NCBI GenBank assembly: GCA_018240935.1
Contig: JAFEEV010000232.1
Location: 1 to 18,139, forward strand
From: Pseudomonadota bacterium
Lineage (GTDB): Bacteria; Pseudomonadota; Gammaproteobacteria; Burkholderiales; Nitrosomonadaceae
Direction of reading: 5' to 3'
Length of the DNA stretch: 18,139 nucleotides
Made by a program: the position numbers and the translations under genes. Within the stretch, counting starts at the first letter, position 1. Each line of letters opens with the position of its first letter. Of this stretch, positions 6,703-14,215 are shown in pieces. Below the pieces are notes generated by a model, which was given only the letters and a program-made list of their open reading frames with translations, made no database searches and had not been told where the DNA came from.

Positions 6703-8424
6703 TCAGTTGTTTTTCATCACTTGATGGTCCATGTGCTGGATGAAACTCTGTTCATGCATCGGTGAATGAAAGAAATAGCCCTGAATGAAATCGCAATCAT
6801 AGCGTTTGAGTTCTGCCAATTGCGCCTCCGTTTCTATACCTTCCACGGCGAGCTGTAATCCTAAGGAGTGTCCCAAACGCACGATCGCATCGATCAATAC
6901 GCTTGTATTCTGCTGATTTTCCAGATCATCGACAGACGATTTGCCGATTTTTAGCTGGCTGATGGGCAGTTGAATCAATTGTGTTAATGACGAGTGTCCT
7001 GTTCCGAAATCGTCGATGGCGATTTGCAAACCTAAATCCGCTAACTGATGAAGTATGGTTAGATTCGATTCAATAACATCCGGCATCAGAGCCATTTCCG
7101 TTAACTCAAGCACAATCCCGGCAGGATCGGCTCCCGTTTCTTGCAGTATTGCCGCAAAATTCGCGGCTAATTGTTTTTGATTCAATTGCCGTGCAGACAG
7201 ATTAATCGCGACAAAGGGCGCCTCTTCTTTCCAGCGCTGCCGCCAATTGGCTTGTGCTTTGCAGCCTTCGCGAAACACCCACTCGCCGATGGAATAGATC
7301 ATGCCGGTCATTTCCGCAACCGGGATAAAAATTTCCGGGGAGACGGCTTTTCCATCCAAATTCCAACGCAACAGCAACTCGGCACCGGCAATTTGTTTCG
7401 TATGCAGTGCAATAATCGGTTGAAAAACAGAAGAAAATTCATTGCCCTCGAGTGCCCGGCGTAATCCCAGGCTGATCGAGTTTTTTTGTTGCGCTTGCCA
7501 TTGCAATTGGTCGTTAAAAAATTGCCATCCATCGCGGCCTCTTTGTTTCATTTCGTACATAGCCGTATCCGCCGAGCGCATCATTTCATCGGCTGAATAT
7601 TGTTGACCGTGGCCGATAATGATGCCGATACTCGCGGTAACCAATAGATTCAATTCTTGATGTTGAATCATTTCCTTCAGCGCGTCATTGATGCGCATGG
7701 CCAGGTTCGCAATTAGTTCCGGTTTTTCAATTTGTTCGCACAACACAATGAATTCATCCCCGGACAGCCGTCCGACGGTATCGCCGGGCCGGACTTGGTC
7801 CAGTAGCCGGGCGGCGATAATTTTCAGTACTTCATCGCCGGTTTCGTGGCCGTGGTTATCGTTGATCAGCTTGAAGCCATCCAGGTCGATAAACAGTAAA
7901 GCGACATTCAGTTTGCTTCGCAACGAGCGTTGCAAGGCGTGGTTTAGCCGCTCAAGGATCAGTTTGCGGTTGGGTAAACCGGTAAGCGCATCGTGTGTCG
8001 ATTGGCGGAGCAATTCCTGCTGTTGCTGCTTGCGTTGTGTGATGTCGAGCATGGTGACCACCAATATCCACTGATCACCCGTATGAAATTTGGCGATTCC
8101 GGCTTCAAGCTCAACCAGGGTGCCGTCTTTGCAATACCCTAATACGGAATTGCGTCGATTCATGGGACGCTGCGTTTCGGGACTCAGTACGAATTGCTCC
8201 AGTGCATCAGCGTGCTGTTCGCGGTAATACGGCGGCAGCAAAAGATGGACCGGATTACCGGTTAATTCTTCTATGCTATAACCGAATAATTGACAGGCGC
8301 TGCGATTGGCTTCAATGATGATACCTTTTTCGTTGGTAACGATAATAACCGAATCGATAACCGACAAAATTTTTTGTACCGCTTCATTGATTATTTGTTT
8401 GTAGTTCATGGCCGGACCCGGCAT
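6703..8424 (-). CDS. PAS-GGDEF-EAL cyclic-di-GMP signalling protein
   Basis: This 573-aa protein has no membrane segment, so it should be cytoplasmic. A PAS sensor domain lies at about 17-130, a GGDEF domain (cyclic-di-GMP synthesis) at about 143-305 and an EAL domain (cyclic-di-GMP breakdown) at about 316-562. The active-site motif is SGDEF at 221-225, a tolerated variant of GGDEF, and a product-inhibition I-site RPGD is at 212-215 with standard spacing. In the EAL domain most catalytic residues are kept: E349 (in an ELL variant of EAL), N408, E440, D471-D472, K492, E528 and Q548. However, the usual LKID reads LKIG, with glycine at 494, and the next phrase is KSSV instead of RSFV. Hydrolase activity is therefore uncertain. 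A start at 8409 (five residues shorter) is possible, since that ATG overlaps the stop of a small upstream ORF; neither site has a strong ribosome binding site. Confidence 0.93.
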   Translation of the reverse strand: MPGPAMNYKQIINEAVQKILSVIDSVIIVTNEKGIIIEANRSACQLFGYSIEELTGNPVHLLLPPYYREQHADALEQFVLSPETQRPMNRRNSVLGYCKDGTLVELEAGIAKFHTGDQWILVVTMLDITQRKQQQQELLRQSTHDALTGLPNRKLILERLNHALQRSLRSKLNVALLFIDLDGFKLINDNHGHETGDEVLKIIAARLLDQVRPGDTVGRLSGDEFIVLCEQIEKPELIANLAMRINDALKEMIQHQELNLLVTASIGIIIGHGQQYSADEMMRSADTAMYEMKQRGRDGWQFFNDQLQWQAQQKNSISLGLRRALEGNEFSSVFQPIIALHTKQIAGAELLLRWNLDGKAVSPEIFIPVAEMTGMIYSIGEWVFREGCKAQANWRQRWKEEAPFVAINLSARQLNQKQLAANFAAILQETGADPAGIVLELTEMALMPDVIESNLTILHQLADLGLQIAIDDFGTGHSSLTQLIQLPISQLKIGKSSVDDLENQQNTSVLIDAIVRLGHSLGLQLAVEGIETEAQLAELKRYDCDFIQGYFFHSPMHEQSFIQHMDHQVMKNN

Positions 8425-8618
8425 GATGTGATCCGGCGCCTGAGATGTTCCGGAAATACCGGTGAAGTGCTGGCAAATTTCCCGGCGATGTGAATGATAC
8501 CGTTTGCCGTGAGCACGCCCATAAGGTGAGCGAAAGCGTTAGCACCGTCATAAGCTGTTGCGATTATTCTTGCGCACGACATCGATTCAAGCCAGACTAG
8601 CCCGATGGTTACCTTCAT
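8406..8618 (-). CDS. Possible 70-aa ORF overlapping the GGDEF-EAL start, unrecognised
   Basis: An ATG at 8618 preceded by GGGAT opens a 70-codon frame in the gap before the GGDEF-EAL gene. Its TGA overlaps an internal ATG of that gene at 8409 as ATGA, the classic pattern of translational coupling. The product starts MKVTIGLVWLESMSCARIIA and ends in an arginine-rich tail. It resembles no family I know, and the tail looks like non-coding sequence. It may be a real leader peptide or accessory protein, a decayed gene, or chance. Confidence 0.25.
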   Translation of the reverse strand: MKVTIGLVWLESMSCARIIATAYDGANAFAHLMGVLTANGIIHIAGKFASTSPVFPEHLRRRITSCRVRP

Positions 8619-8749
8619 AAGATCCCGTTTTTTATATTCTTTGGGATAACGCAATATTAATTTGCGGCTTAACGTATAAGAATTATCTTACAAAATCCGG
8701 CCTGGATTTTACTATAACCTAAATAGCTTGGGGAAAGATTTCTGATTCT
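8425..8749. other. Gap between the GGDEF-EAL gene and copZ
   Basis: Apart from the doubtful 70-codon frame, this stretch has no recognisable gene. Its left part (8425-8640) is of coding-like composition, its right part is A/T-rich. It contains a small inverted repeat at 8692-8710 and must hold the promoter of the GGDEF-EAL gene, which I could not place with confidence. Confidence 0.5.
8692..8710 (-). terminator. Inverted repeat, possible terminator of the copper operon
   Basis: AAAATCC and GGATTTT form a seven-bp stem around a five-base loop, about 66 bases after the copZ stop on the minus strand. The arms supply an A-run before and a T-run after the hairpin, as in bidirectional terminators, but the GC core is very short. 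Confidence 0.3.
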
Positions 8750-8776
8750 TTGCAGATCAGTAACGGCGAAATATGT

Positions 8777-8986
8777 TTATTCGGTTACGTCAAATCCCGC
8801 ATCGATGATCGCTGCTTTGAGCTGATCCGGATTGGTGCTGGCGGGATCGAATTGAACGACGGCTTGCGCGGGATCGAGCGTGACTTCCAGCTGCGCGATT
8901 CCCGGCAAATTTTTGAGCACGGTCTTGATGCTGTTGACGCAGCCCATACAGGTCATGCCTTTGATTTTGATCGTGGCGGTTTGCAT
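8777..8986 (-). CDS. copZ: CopZ-like copper chaperone (heavy-metal-associated domain)
   Basis: This 69-aa protein is a single heavy-metal-associated domain with a ferredoxin-like fold. The metal site GMTCMGC is near residues 10-16, and the rest (SIKTVLKNLPGIAQLEVTLD, then AIIDAGFDV) follows the family pattern. Such proteins carry Cu+ in the cytoplasm and pass it to the N-terminal domains of CopA. The frame extends to a TTG at 9001, but the ATG at 8986 has GGGAG eight bases upstream and gives the normal length, so I use it. It follows copA by 26 bases on the same strand, so the two are very likely co-transcribed. Mercury or another soft metal as cargo is possible but less likely given the CopA next door. 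Confidence 0.9.
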   Translation of the reverse strand: MQTATIKIKGMTCMGCVNSIKTVLKNLPGIAQLEVTLDPAQAVVQFDPASTNPDQLKAAIIDAGFDVTE

Positions 8987-9012
8987 GATGACGACTCCCA
9001 AAAATAATTTTC

Positions 9013-11406
9013 TTAATGATTGGCTTGCCAGCGTTTTAATAGCAATGAATTGCTGACGACCGATACCGAGCTCATGGCCATAGCGGCGCCGGCGATGACC
9101 GGATTGAGCATGCCGGCGGCTGCCAATGGAATACCCAGGGTATTGTAAACGAAAGCGAAGAACAGATTCTGGCGGATTTTCCTGAGCGTGGCGCGCGATA
9201 AGGAAATAGCGTCGGCAACGCTGATCAGATCATTGCGTATCAGGGTTATATCGGCGGTTTCTATGGCGACGTCCGATCCGGCGCCGATGGCGAAACTGAC
9301 ATCCGCGGCAGCCAGAGCCGGTGCGTCGTTGATGCCGTCACCGACCATGGCGGTAAACTTGCCGCTGTTTTTCATCTTGGCGACTTCCGCCGCTTTGTCC
9401 TGCGGCAGAACCTCGGCGCGATAGTGCGAAATGCCGGTTTGTTCGGCGATCGCCGCGGCCGTCATGGCGTTGTCGCCGGTCAGCATCACCACGTCGATAC
9501 CCATCGCTTGCAGTCGCTTGACCGCTTTAATCGAGGTGGCGCGCAGCCGGTCGGCAATCGCCAGGTAGCCGAGCAATTGAGGCTTATTTTCAGTGACGCA
9601 TGCAACGGCCACGACGGTTTTTCCTTCGTTTTGCAACGCGGTCAGCGGTTTTTCTTCCAGCGTGGCACCTTGTTGCGCAAGAAATTTGGGAGAGCCCAGC
9701 AGGTATTGCACGCCATTGATCCGCGCCATGATGCCGCTACCGGCGATGGCGGAAAAATCCGCGATGGCGTGCAGCGGTAACTGCTGCTTCTGCGCGCTAT
9801 CCAGAACCGCACGCGCCAGCGGATGTTCGGATCCTTGTTCCAGTGATGCTGCGGTCTGCAACAATTCCTGCGCACTGATGGAATGGGCCGGGATGATATC
9901 CGTGACTTCGGGTTTGCCTTCGGTCAAAGTACCGGTTTTATCGACAATCAGGGTTTGGATTTTCTCCGCATGTTCCAGCGCCGCCGCGTTTTTGACCAGC
10001 ACGCCAATTTGCGCGCCGCGTCCGGTACCGACCATGATTGCGGTCGGCGTGGCCAGCCCCAATGCGCAAGGACATGCGATCACCAGCACGGCGACGGCGT
10101 TAATGAGTGCGGCAACAAAGGCGTGCGTGAGCCACCAGGTAATACCCAGGGTTAAGAGGCTGATGACCACGACAACCGGAACGAAAATACCCGAGATCGT
10201 ATCGGCCAGGCGCTGGATGGGCGCTTTCGAGCCTTGCGCTTGTTCGACCAGATGAATGATGGCGGCCAGCTGCGTATGCGTGCCCACGCTGGTGGCGCGG
10301 CATTTGAGCAGGCCGTTTATATTTTGTGTGGCGGCGAAAACTTTGGCGCCTGCCTGCTTGCCGGCCGGCAGGCTCTCACCGGTCAGCATGGATTCGTTGA
10401 TACTGGAATTTCCCTCGATAACGACGCCATCGACTGGCAAGCTTTCACCGGGGCGTACGATGAAGACATCGTTGACTTGCAGACTACTGGCCGGAACTTC
10501 GAGAATCTCGCCGTTACGCTCGATGCGGGCCGTTTTGGGTTGCAACCGGATCAAGGCCTCAATGGCCTCGGAAGTTTTTCCCTTGGCGCGCGCTTCCATC
10601 AACTTGCCGAGCAGCACCAGCGTAATAATGGCTGCGCTGGCTTCGAAATAAACATGCTGCTCCAGCTCGAAGGCTGTAACCGCAGCGCTGAAGCCATACG
10701 CCATGCTGGTGCCCAGCGCAACCAGCACATCCATGTTCGCGCCGCCGCCGCGCAACGAATGCCACGCACCGGTATAGAAGCGGCGGCCGATCCAGAACTG
10801 CACCGGTGTCGCCAAGAGCCATTGCAGCCAGCGCGGCAGCATGTCCATGTCGTGACCGGTGAACATAGCACCCATTTGCAGCACCAACGGCAAGGTGAGC
10901 AGCGCTGAAATCCAAAATAATCGCAATTCGGCTTGGTAGGCAGCGAGCCGCCGCGCTTTTTCCTCGGCATGACCGGATTCGCTGATTTCGCTGGCGTCGT
11001 AACCGGCGTCGATCACGGCTCGAATCAAGCGGTCAACGGTGACTGCACCGGGCGCGAAATTGACTCGCGCCGTTTCGGTGGCGACATTGACGGCGGCCGT
11101 GACGCCGGGCAACCGATTGAGCGCCTTTTCGATATGACCGGCGCAAGCGGCACAGGTCATTTTGTGCAGTTGCAACTGTACTGTGCGCGGTGTGACGTGA
11201 AAACCGGCTTTCTCGATGGCTTTAATCAATGCACCGGTATCGACTTGGCTTTCATCGTAGTTTACTTGCGCTTTTTCATTGGCGAAATTGACGGCTGCCT
11301 CGACGCCCGGCAGCTTGTTCAGGTTTTTCTCGATACGCGCCGCGCAGGCTGCGCATGTCATGCCTTCAATCGGCAGTTCGAGGTGTTTAAGCGATTGGGA
11401 GTTCAC
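9013..11406 (-). CDS. copA: Cu+-exporting P1B-type ATPase with two metal-binding domains
   Basis: This 797-aa inner-membrane pump uses ATP to move Cu+ out of the cytoplasm. Two heavy-metal-associated domains come first, with CxxC sites at 18-21 (GMTCAAC) and 85-88 (KMTCAAC). The transmembrane part starts near 162. The actuator motif TGES is at 342-345, the membrane metal site CPC at 445-447, the phosphorylated aspartate of DKTGT at 489, then SEHPLA and GDGINDAPA in the ATP-binding part. FVYNTLG and MAMSSVSVVSNS in the last helices are the copper-specific patterns of the P1B-1 group, separating it from Zn/Cd pumps. The start is a GTG at 11406 with only a weak GGA site upstream; no in-frame ATG fits better. 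It sits between the glycine-zipper gene (36 bases upstream) and copZ. No copper regulator gene such as cueR or csoR is seen in the window. Confidence 0.95.
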   Translation of the reverse strand: MNSQSLKHLELPIEGMTCAACAARIEKNLNKLPGVEAAVNFANEKAQVNYDESQVDTGALIKAIEKAGFHVTPRTVQLQLHKMTCAACAGHIEKALNRLPGVTAAVNVATETARVNFAPGAVTVDRLIRAVIDAGYDASEISESGHAEEKARRLAAYQAELRLFWISALLTLPLVLQMGAMFTGHDMDMLPRWLQWLLATPVQFWIGRRFYTGAWHSLRGGGANMDVLVALGTSMAYGFSAAVTAFELEQHVYFEASAAIITLVLLGKLMEARAKGKTSEAIEALIRLQPKTARIERNGEILEVPASSLQVNDVFIVRPGESLPVDGVVIEGNSSINESMLTGESLPAGKQAGAKVFAATQNINGLLKCRATSVGTHTQLAAIIHLVEQAQGSKAPIQRLADTISGIFVPVVVVISLLTLGITWWLTHAFVAALINAVAVLVIACPCALGLATPTAIMVGTGRGAQIGVLVKNAAALEHAEKIQTLIVDKTGTLTEGKPEVTDIIPAHSISAQELLQTAASLEQGSEHPLARAVLDSAQKQQLPLHAIADFSAIAGSGIMARINGVQYLLGSPKFLAQQGATLEEKPLTALQNEGKTVVAVACVTENKPQLLGYLAIADRLRATSIKAVKRLQAMGIDVVMLTGDNAMTAAAIAEQTGISHYRAEVLPQDKAAEVAKMKNSGKFTAMVGDGINDAPALAAADVSFAIGAGSDVAIETADITLIRNDLISVADAISLSRATLRKIRQNLFFAFVYNTLGIPLAAAGMLNPVIAGAAMAMSSVSVVSNSLLLKRWQANH

Positions 11407-11442
11407 GGTTATTTTTTCCAGCTCATGAGGTGATTCCGGCTG

Positions 11443-12063
11443 TTATTGGCGATCAAGCGTCAGTACACCATCGACCCATTTGACGCGATCGCCTTGATGA
11501 AATTGCGTGGCATCCGGAAGCGCGATGATGGCTTGACTGCCATCGTTCATGGTGATGCCGACCTGGTACTGATCGTGCGGCTGAGCGGTTCCTCCCGCAT
11601 GGGGGCTTTGCATGGCGCCGGGATTGCCCGTGCCATGCGGATGCGGATTTTGGCGCATCACTTCCCGCGCAACGGTGCCGGCGATCACGCCGCCGGCGAT
11701 GGCATTGAGGCCGGGGCCTTGCCCGATTCTGTTGACGAAATCGATAACCCCGCAATTGCTGCATCCGGTTGCCGGCGGCTGGCGGTGTATGATGCCCGCG
11801 TCCGTGCTTTTGATGCTGATACTGTTGCGCGGCGGCGCAATGGCCGTACCGGTGCGGTGAATGATTCGCGGCGGCTGATTGACGCCGGGCGGGCTGCCGG
11901 GCGATGGTTGCGCCGTCAGATGTTGCGATTGCGGCTGCTGCCGTTGGTTTTGGTCCGCTCCGGAAGATTGGGCAAAAGCGATGGTGGCTGTATTGATATA
12001 GAAAATAACGGTAAACACGGTCATCCGGATTGCTGTATCAGCGGCAGAGCGGCTATTGAACAT
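11443..12063 (-). CDS. Secreted glycine-zipper (SlyB/2TM-like) envelope protein
   Basis: This 206-aa protein has a signal peptide (cleavage likely after AFA near residue 31) and no lipobox cysteine, so it is exported but not an obvious lipoprotein, unlike SlyB itself. A proline- and glutamine-rich linker follows. Then comes the family core: C101-S-N-C104-G-V-I and a glycine-zipper helix (NAIAGGVIAGTVAREV, about 120-135). The C-terminus (YQVGITMNDGSQ to the end) resembles the small beta-rich tail of these outer-membrane or periplasmic proteins. Between them lies a stretch rich in His, Gly and Met (about 138-164). A start at 12084 would add seven residues; I chose the ATG at 12063 because AAGGAG stands seven bases before it. 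It precedes copA by 36 bases and may be co-transcribed with it. The role is unknown; envelope integrity is the family's usual theme, and copper handling is only a guess. Confidence 0.75.
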   Translation of the reverse strand: MFNSRSAADTAIRMTVFTVIFYINTATIAFAQSSGADQNQRQQPQSQHLTAQPSPGSPPGVNQPPRIIHRTGTAIAPPRNSISIKSTDAGIIHRQPPATGCSNCGVIDFVNRIGQGPGLNAIAGGVIAGTVAREVMRQNPHPHGTGNPGAMQSPHAGGTAQPHDQYQVGITMNDGSQAIIALPDATQFHQGDRVKWVDGVLTLDRQ

Positions 12064-12129
12064 CGCGAATCTCCTTGCAGACAACGGTTATAACGAATTT
12101 TTTAGATCGATAGAGGGTGCGTTGGTTGC

Positions 12130-12135
12130 ATTATA
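12130..12135 (-). promoter_or_regulatory. Perfect TATAAT -10 box upstream of the envelope-protein/copA group
   Basis: On the minus strand TATAAT occurs 67 bases before the glycine-zipper gene start. It is preceded by an A-rich stretch but by no good -35 hexamer at 16-20 bases. It is the best promoter candidate for the group 12063-8777. I see no clear CueR-type dyad around it. Confidence 0.35.
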
Positions 12136-12156
12136 GCGATTTTTGTTTTTTTTACG

Positions 12157-12191
12157 GCTACCGGTTTTTCATGAAAACCAAGCCGGGTAGC
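12157..12191 (-). other. Hairpin just after the tatC stop codon
   Basis: On the minus strand GCTACC/GGTAGC form the outer stem; inside, GGTTTT pairs with AAAACC, or two further GC pairs form with one bulge. It starts four bases after the tatC TGA. An A-run, not a T-run, follows, so it is not a standard terminator; it may stabilise the end of the his-tat transcript. Confidence 0.4.
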
Positions 12192-12195
12192 TCGA

Positions 12196-12972
12196 TCAAT
12201 CGGTTTTGGCTGGAATATCTTTTTGTTTTGAGCTATCCGCCGCAGCTTTTTCTTCCGATTGCTGTTTTTTTTGCATGAATACGGCGATGAAGATGCCGAG
12301 CTCGTAGAGCAGGCATAAAGGCACCGCCAGCATGAATTGTGAAACCACATCGGGTGGTGTGAAAATGGCGGCGATGACGAATGCGCCGACAATGACATAA
12401 GGGCGAACTTCCTTGAGTTTTTCAACGGTGATGACGCCGGTTCTGACCAGCACGATGACGAACACCGGTACCTCGAAAGTTACGCCGAATGCGATAAACA
12501 TAGATAAAACAAAGCTCAGGTACTTGCTGATGTCGGTCATTACGGCCACGCCTTCGGGCGCGAAATAGGTGATGAACTCGAATACCACCGGCAGTGCGGC
12601 GAAGTAGGCGAACGCCATGCCGCAAAAGAACAAAAAGCTGCTGCCGATGACCAGCGGCAGCGCCAGGCGTTTTTCGTGCGAATAGAGTCCAGGCGCGACG
12701 AAAGCCCAGATTTGATACAGCGTATGCGGCAAAGTGAGGACAAACGCCATCATCATCGCCACTTGCATCGGTACGAAAAACGGCGTTGCCACATCGGTGG
12801 CGATCATCTGTCCGCCTTGCGGCAGTTTTTCCAGCAGCGGCTGCGCCAGCAGGGTGTACAACTCACGCGCATAAAAAGCGCACGGCAGGAATCCGAGCAG
12901 CAGCGCGCCCAGGATGCGGATCATGCGGACGCGCAGTTCCACCAAGTGGGATAGGAACGAGCCTTCAAGCAT
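12196..12972 (-). CDS. tatC: Sec-independent protein translocase subunit TatC
   Basis: TatC is the six-helix inner-membrane core of the twin-arginine translocase; with TatB it recognises the RR signal peptide of folded export substrates. The 258-aa product has the normal length. The conserved N-terminal phrase SHLVELRVRMIR is present, as is YSHEKRLALPLVIGSSFLFF, which contains the glutamate needed for signal-peptide binding (E103 in E. coli) and is followed by GMAFAYFAALP. The C-terminal tail is charged and lysine-rich. The ATG at 12972 has AAGGG ten bases upstream, and the protein then begins as other TatC proteins do. It is the last gene of the tatA-tatB-tatC set, 77 bases after tatB. Confidence 0.97.
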   Translation of the reverse strand: MLEGSFLSHLVELRVRMIRILGALLLGFLPCAFYARELYTLLAQPLLEKLPQGGQMIATDVATPFFVPMQVAMMMAFVLTLPHTLYQIWAFVAPGLYSHEKRLALPLVIGSSFLFFCGMAFAYFAALPVVFEFITYFAPEGVAVMTDISKYLSFVLSMFIAFGVTFEVPVFVIVLVRTGVITVEKLKEVRPYVIVGAFVIAAIFTPPDVVSQFMLAVPLCLLYELGIFIAVFMQKKQQSEEKAAADSSKQKDIPAKTD

Positions 12973-13049
12973 GATGATCGCGCCCTTGCTGTTGATGTTG
13001 AGCCGGTATCGATAAATACCGGGTGGCCCGCATTGTGCGCACTATGTGG

Positions 13050-13436
13050 CTACTTCTTATCCTGATCATGGCCGATTTGCGCGGCAGCACCGCTGTCCGG
13101 GGTTGGCTGTGTTTGGTTTGCCGGTTGTGATGGTGAGTCCGCGGGCGAGGGTTGTTCGTTATTGCCTTCGGTCATCGCCGATTTTAAACGATCGACACCT
13201 TGCTGCACCGAATCTTCAATCGACTGCGCCGTTTCCTGTACGGAAGACTGCATTTTTTTCAGTTCTTCCATGCGCATTTCGTTATGGATGTCGGTTCTGA
13301 TGGCATAGACAAAGTTGCGGCAGCGCCCGTACAGATGACCGACTGTGCGTGCTACAGCGGGCAGCCGTTCGGGTCCGATGACGATCAAAGCCACGATCGA
13401 GATCACCAGCAATTCCATAAAACTAATATCAAACAT
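13050..13436 (-). CDS. tatB: Sec-independent protein translocase subunit TatB
   Basis: TatB partners TatC in the receptor complex that binds twin-arginine signal peptides. The 128-aa protein has the standard form: MFDISFMELLVISIVALIVI as a short N-terminal membrane helix with the conserved glutamate at residue 8, the hinge GPERLP, an amphipathic helix to about residue 75, then a disordered tail rich in Pro, Ser, Gln and Asn. TatB rather than TatA is shown by E8, the GPERLP hinge (TatA has FGTKKL here) and the position directly before tatC. No clear ribosome binding site precedes its ATG, so translation may depend on upstream tatA or on a leaderless-like context. Confidence 0.95.
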   Translation of the reverse strand: MFDISFMELLVISIVALIVIGPERLPAVARTVGHLYGRCRNFVYAIRTDIHNEMRMEELKKMQSSVQETAQSIEDSVQQGVDRLKSAMTEGNNEQPSPADSPSQPANQTQPTPDSGAAAQIGHDQDKK

Positions 13437-13515
13437 TTAGCTGCACTGATCGGGTTCGGGTTGATGACATCATTGATTTACGCATGACTGAGTTTCTCCG
13501 CAGAAAACGGATGAT

Positions 13516-13830
13516 CTAAGTCCGGGTATGTGTTTTTTCCTTAATTTCAGCGCCGGATAGCGGGCGATCGCTGCCGCTGGGTGCGTTACCGCTTTCTTTG
13601 AAAGTATTCGCGCCGGCTTCTTTGCTTGCGGTAACTTCGATGACCGGTTCGTTGGTTGGGTTTGAATGCGGTGATGGAGCAGAGCCGCTTTCCGATTCTT
13701 TCATGCCTTCCTTGAATCCTTTCAACGCACCGCCCAAGTCACTACCGAGATTGCGCAATTTCTTTGTGCCGAATACCAGAACAACAATGACCAGCACGAT
13801 GATCCAATGCCAGATGCTAAATGTGCCCAT
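13516..13830 (-). CDS. tatA: Sec-independent protein translocase subunit TatA
   Basis: TatA assembles around a loaded TatBC receptor to let folded proteins cross the inner membrane. The 104-aa product starts with the membrane helix FSIWHWIIVLVIVVLVF, then the FGTKKL hinge and the amphipathic helix NLGSDLGGALKGFKEGM, which are diagnostic. The tail after residue 45 is longer than usual (E. coli TatA is 89 aa), polar and low in complexity; tails of this kind vary widely. The start has AGGAG six bases before the ATG. It follows the HIT gene by 32 bases and precedes tatB by 79. Confidence 0.96.
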   Translation of the reverse strand: MGTFSIWHWIIVLVIVVLVFGTKKLRNLGSDLGGALKGFKEGMKESESGSAPSPHSNPTNEPVIEVTASKEAGANTFKESGNAPSGSDRPLSGAEIKEKTHTRT

Positions 13831-13862
13831 GACTTTCTCCTGTTAGGTGAAACAGCACCGGT

Positions 13863-14213
13863 CTAGCCGCGGTGAATCATACCGGGCAGATGTTCCCGGC
13901 CACCGATGATATGGAAATGCAAATGAAATACTTCCTGGCCGCCCGCCCGCCCGGTATTGATAACGGTGCGGAAACCGTTTTCACAGCCTTGTTCTTTCGC
14001 CAGTTTCGGCGCTAATAACAGCATTTTCCCCAACAAATCCCGGTGATTCTCCTGCACATCGGCCAGCGAATCGATATGCAGCTTGGGGATCAGTAAGAAA
14101 TGCACCGGCGCAGCCGGGTTGACATCGTGAAAAGCGAGAATATCTTCATCTTCGTAGACTTTATTGGAAGGAATTTCCCCGCGCACGATTCTACAGAATA
14201 TACAGTTATCCAT
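13863..14213 (-). CDS. HIT-family nucleotide hydrolase (HinT-like)
   Basis: This 116-aa protein belongs to the histidine triad family and is closest in form to HinT, which hydrolyses purine nucleoside phosphoramidates and aminoacyl-adenylates. The triad is complete: H97, H99 and H101 in FHLHFHIIGG. The N-terminal CIFCRIVRGEIPSNKVYED and the phrase FHDVNPAAPVHFLLIPK are also typical. The frame stays open to 14339, inside hisE, but the ATG at 14213 begins the canonical domain and lies two bases after the hisE stop, so translation is probably coupled. The order hisE-HIT-tatA recurs in betaproteobacteria. Whether its activity has any link to histidine synthesis is unknown. Confidence 0.94.
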   Translation of the reverse strand: MDNCIFCRIVRGEIPSNKVYEDEDILAFHDVNPAAPVHFLLIPKLHIDSLADVQENHRDLLGKMLLLAPKLAKEQGCENGFRTVINTGRAGGQEVFHLHFHIIGGREHLPGMIHRG

Positions 14214-14215
14214 AG

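Noticed and set aside
10234..10908. 224-codon plus-strand frame inside copA
   Set aside because: Shadow frame of copA, Gln/His/Arg-rich, no motif and no ribosome binding site.
11446..12093. 215-codon plus-strand frame
   Set aside because: Exact antisense to the glycine-zipper protein, which has a signal peptide, family motifs and AAGGAG; the plus-strand product shows none of these.
12064..12195. CueR-type operator before the copper group
   Set aside because: The TATAAT box has no -35 at 19-20 bases and no ACCTTCC/GGAAGGT-like dyad, so I do not call a copper-responsive site.
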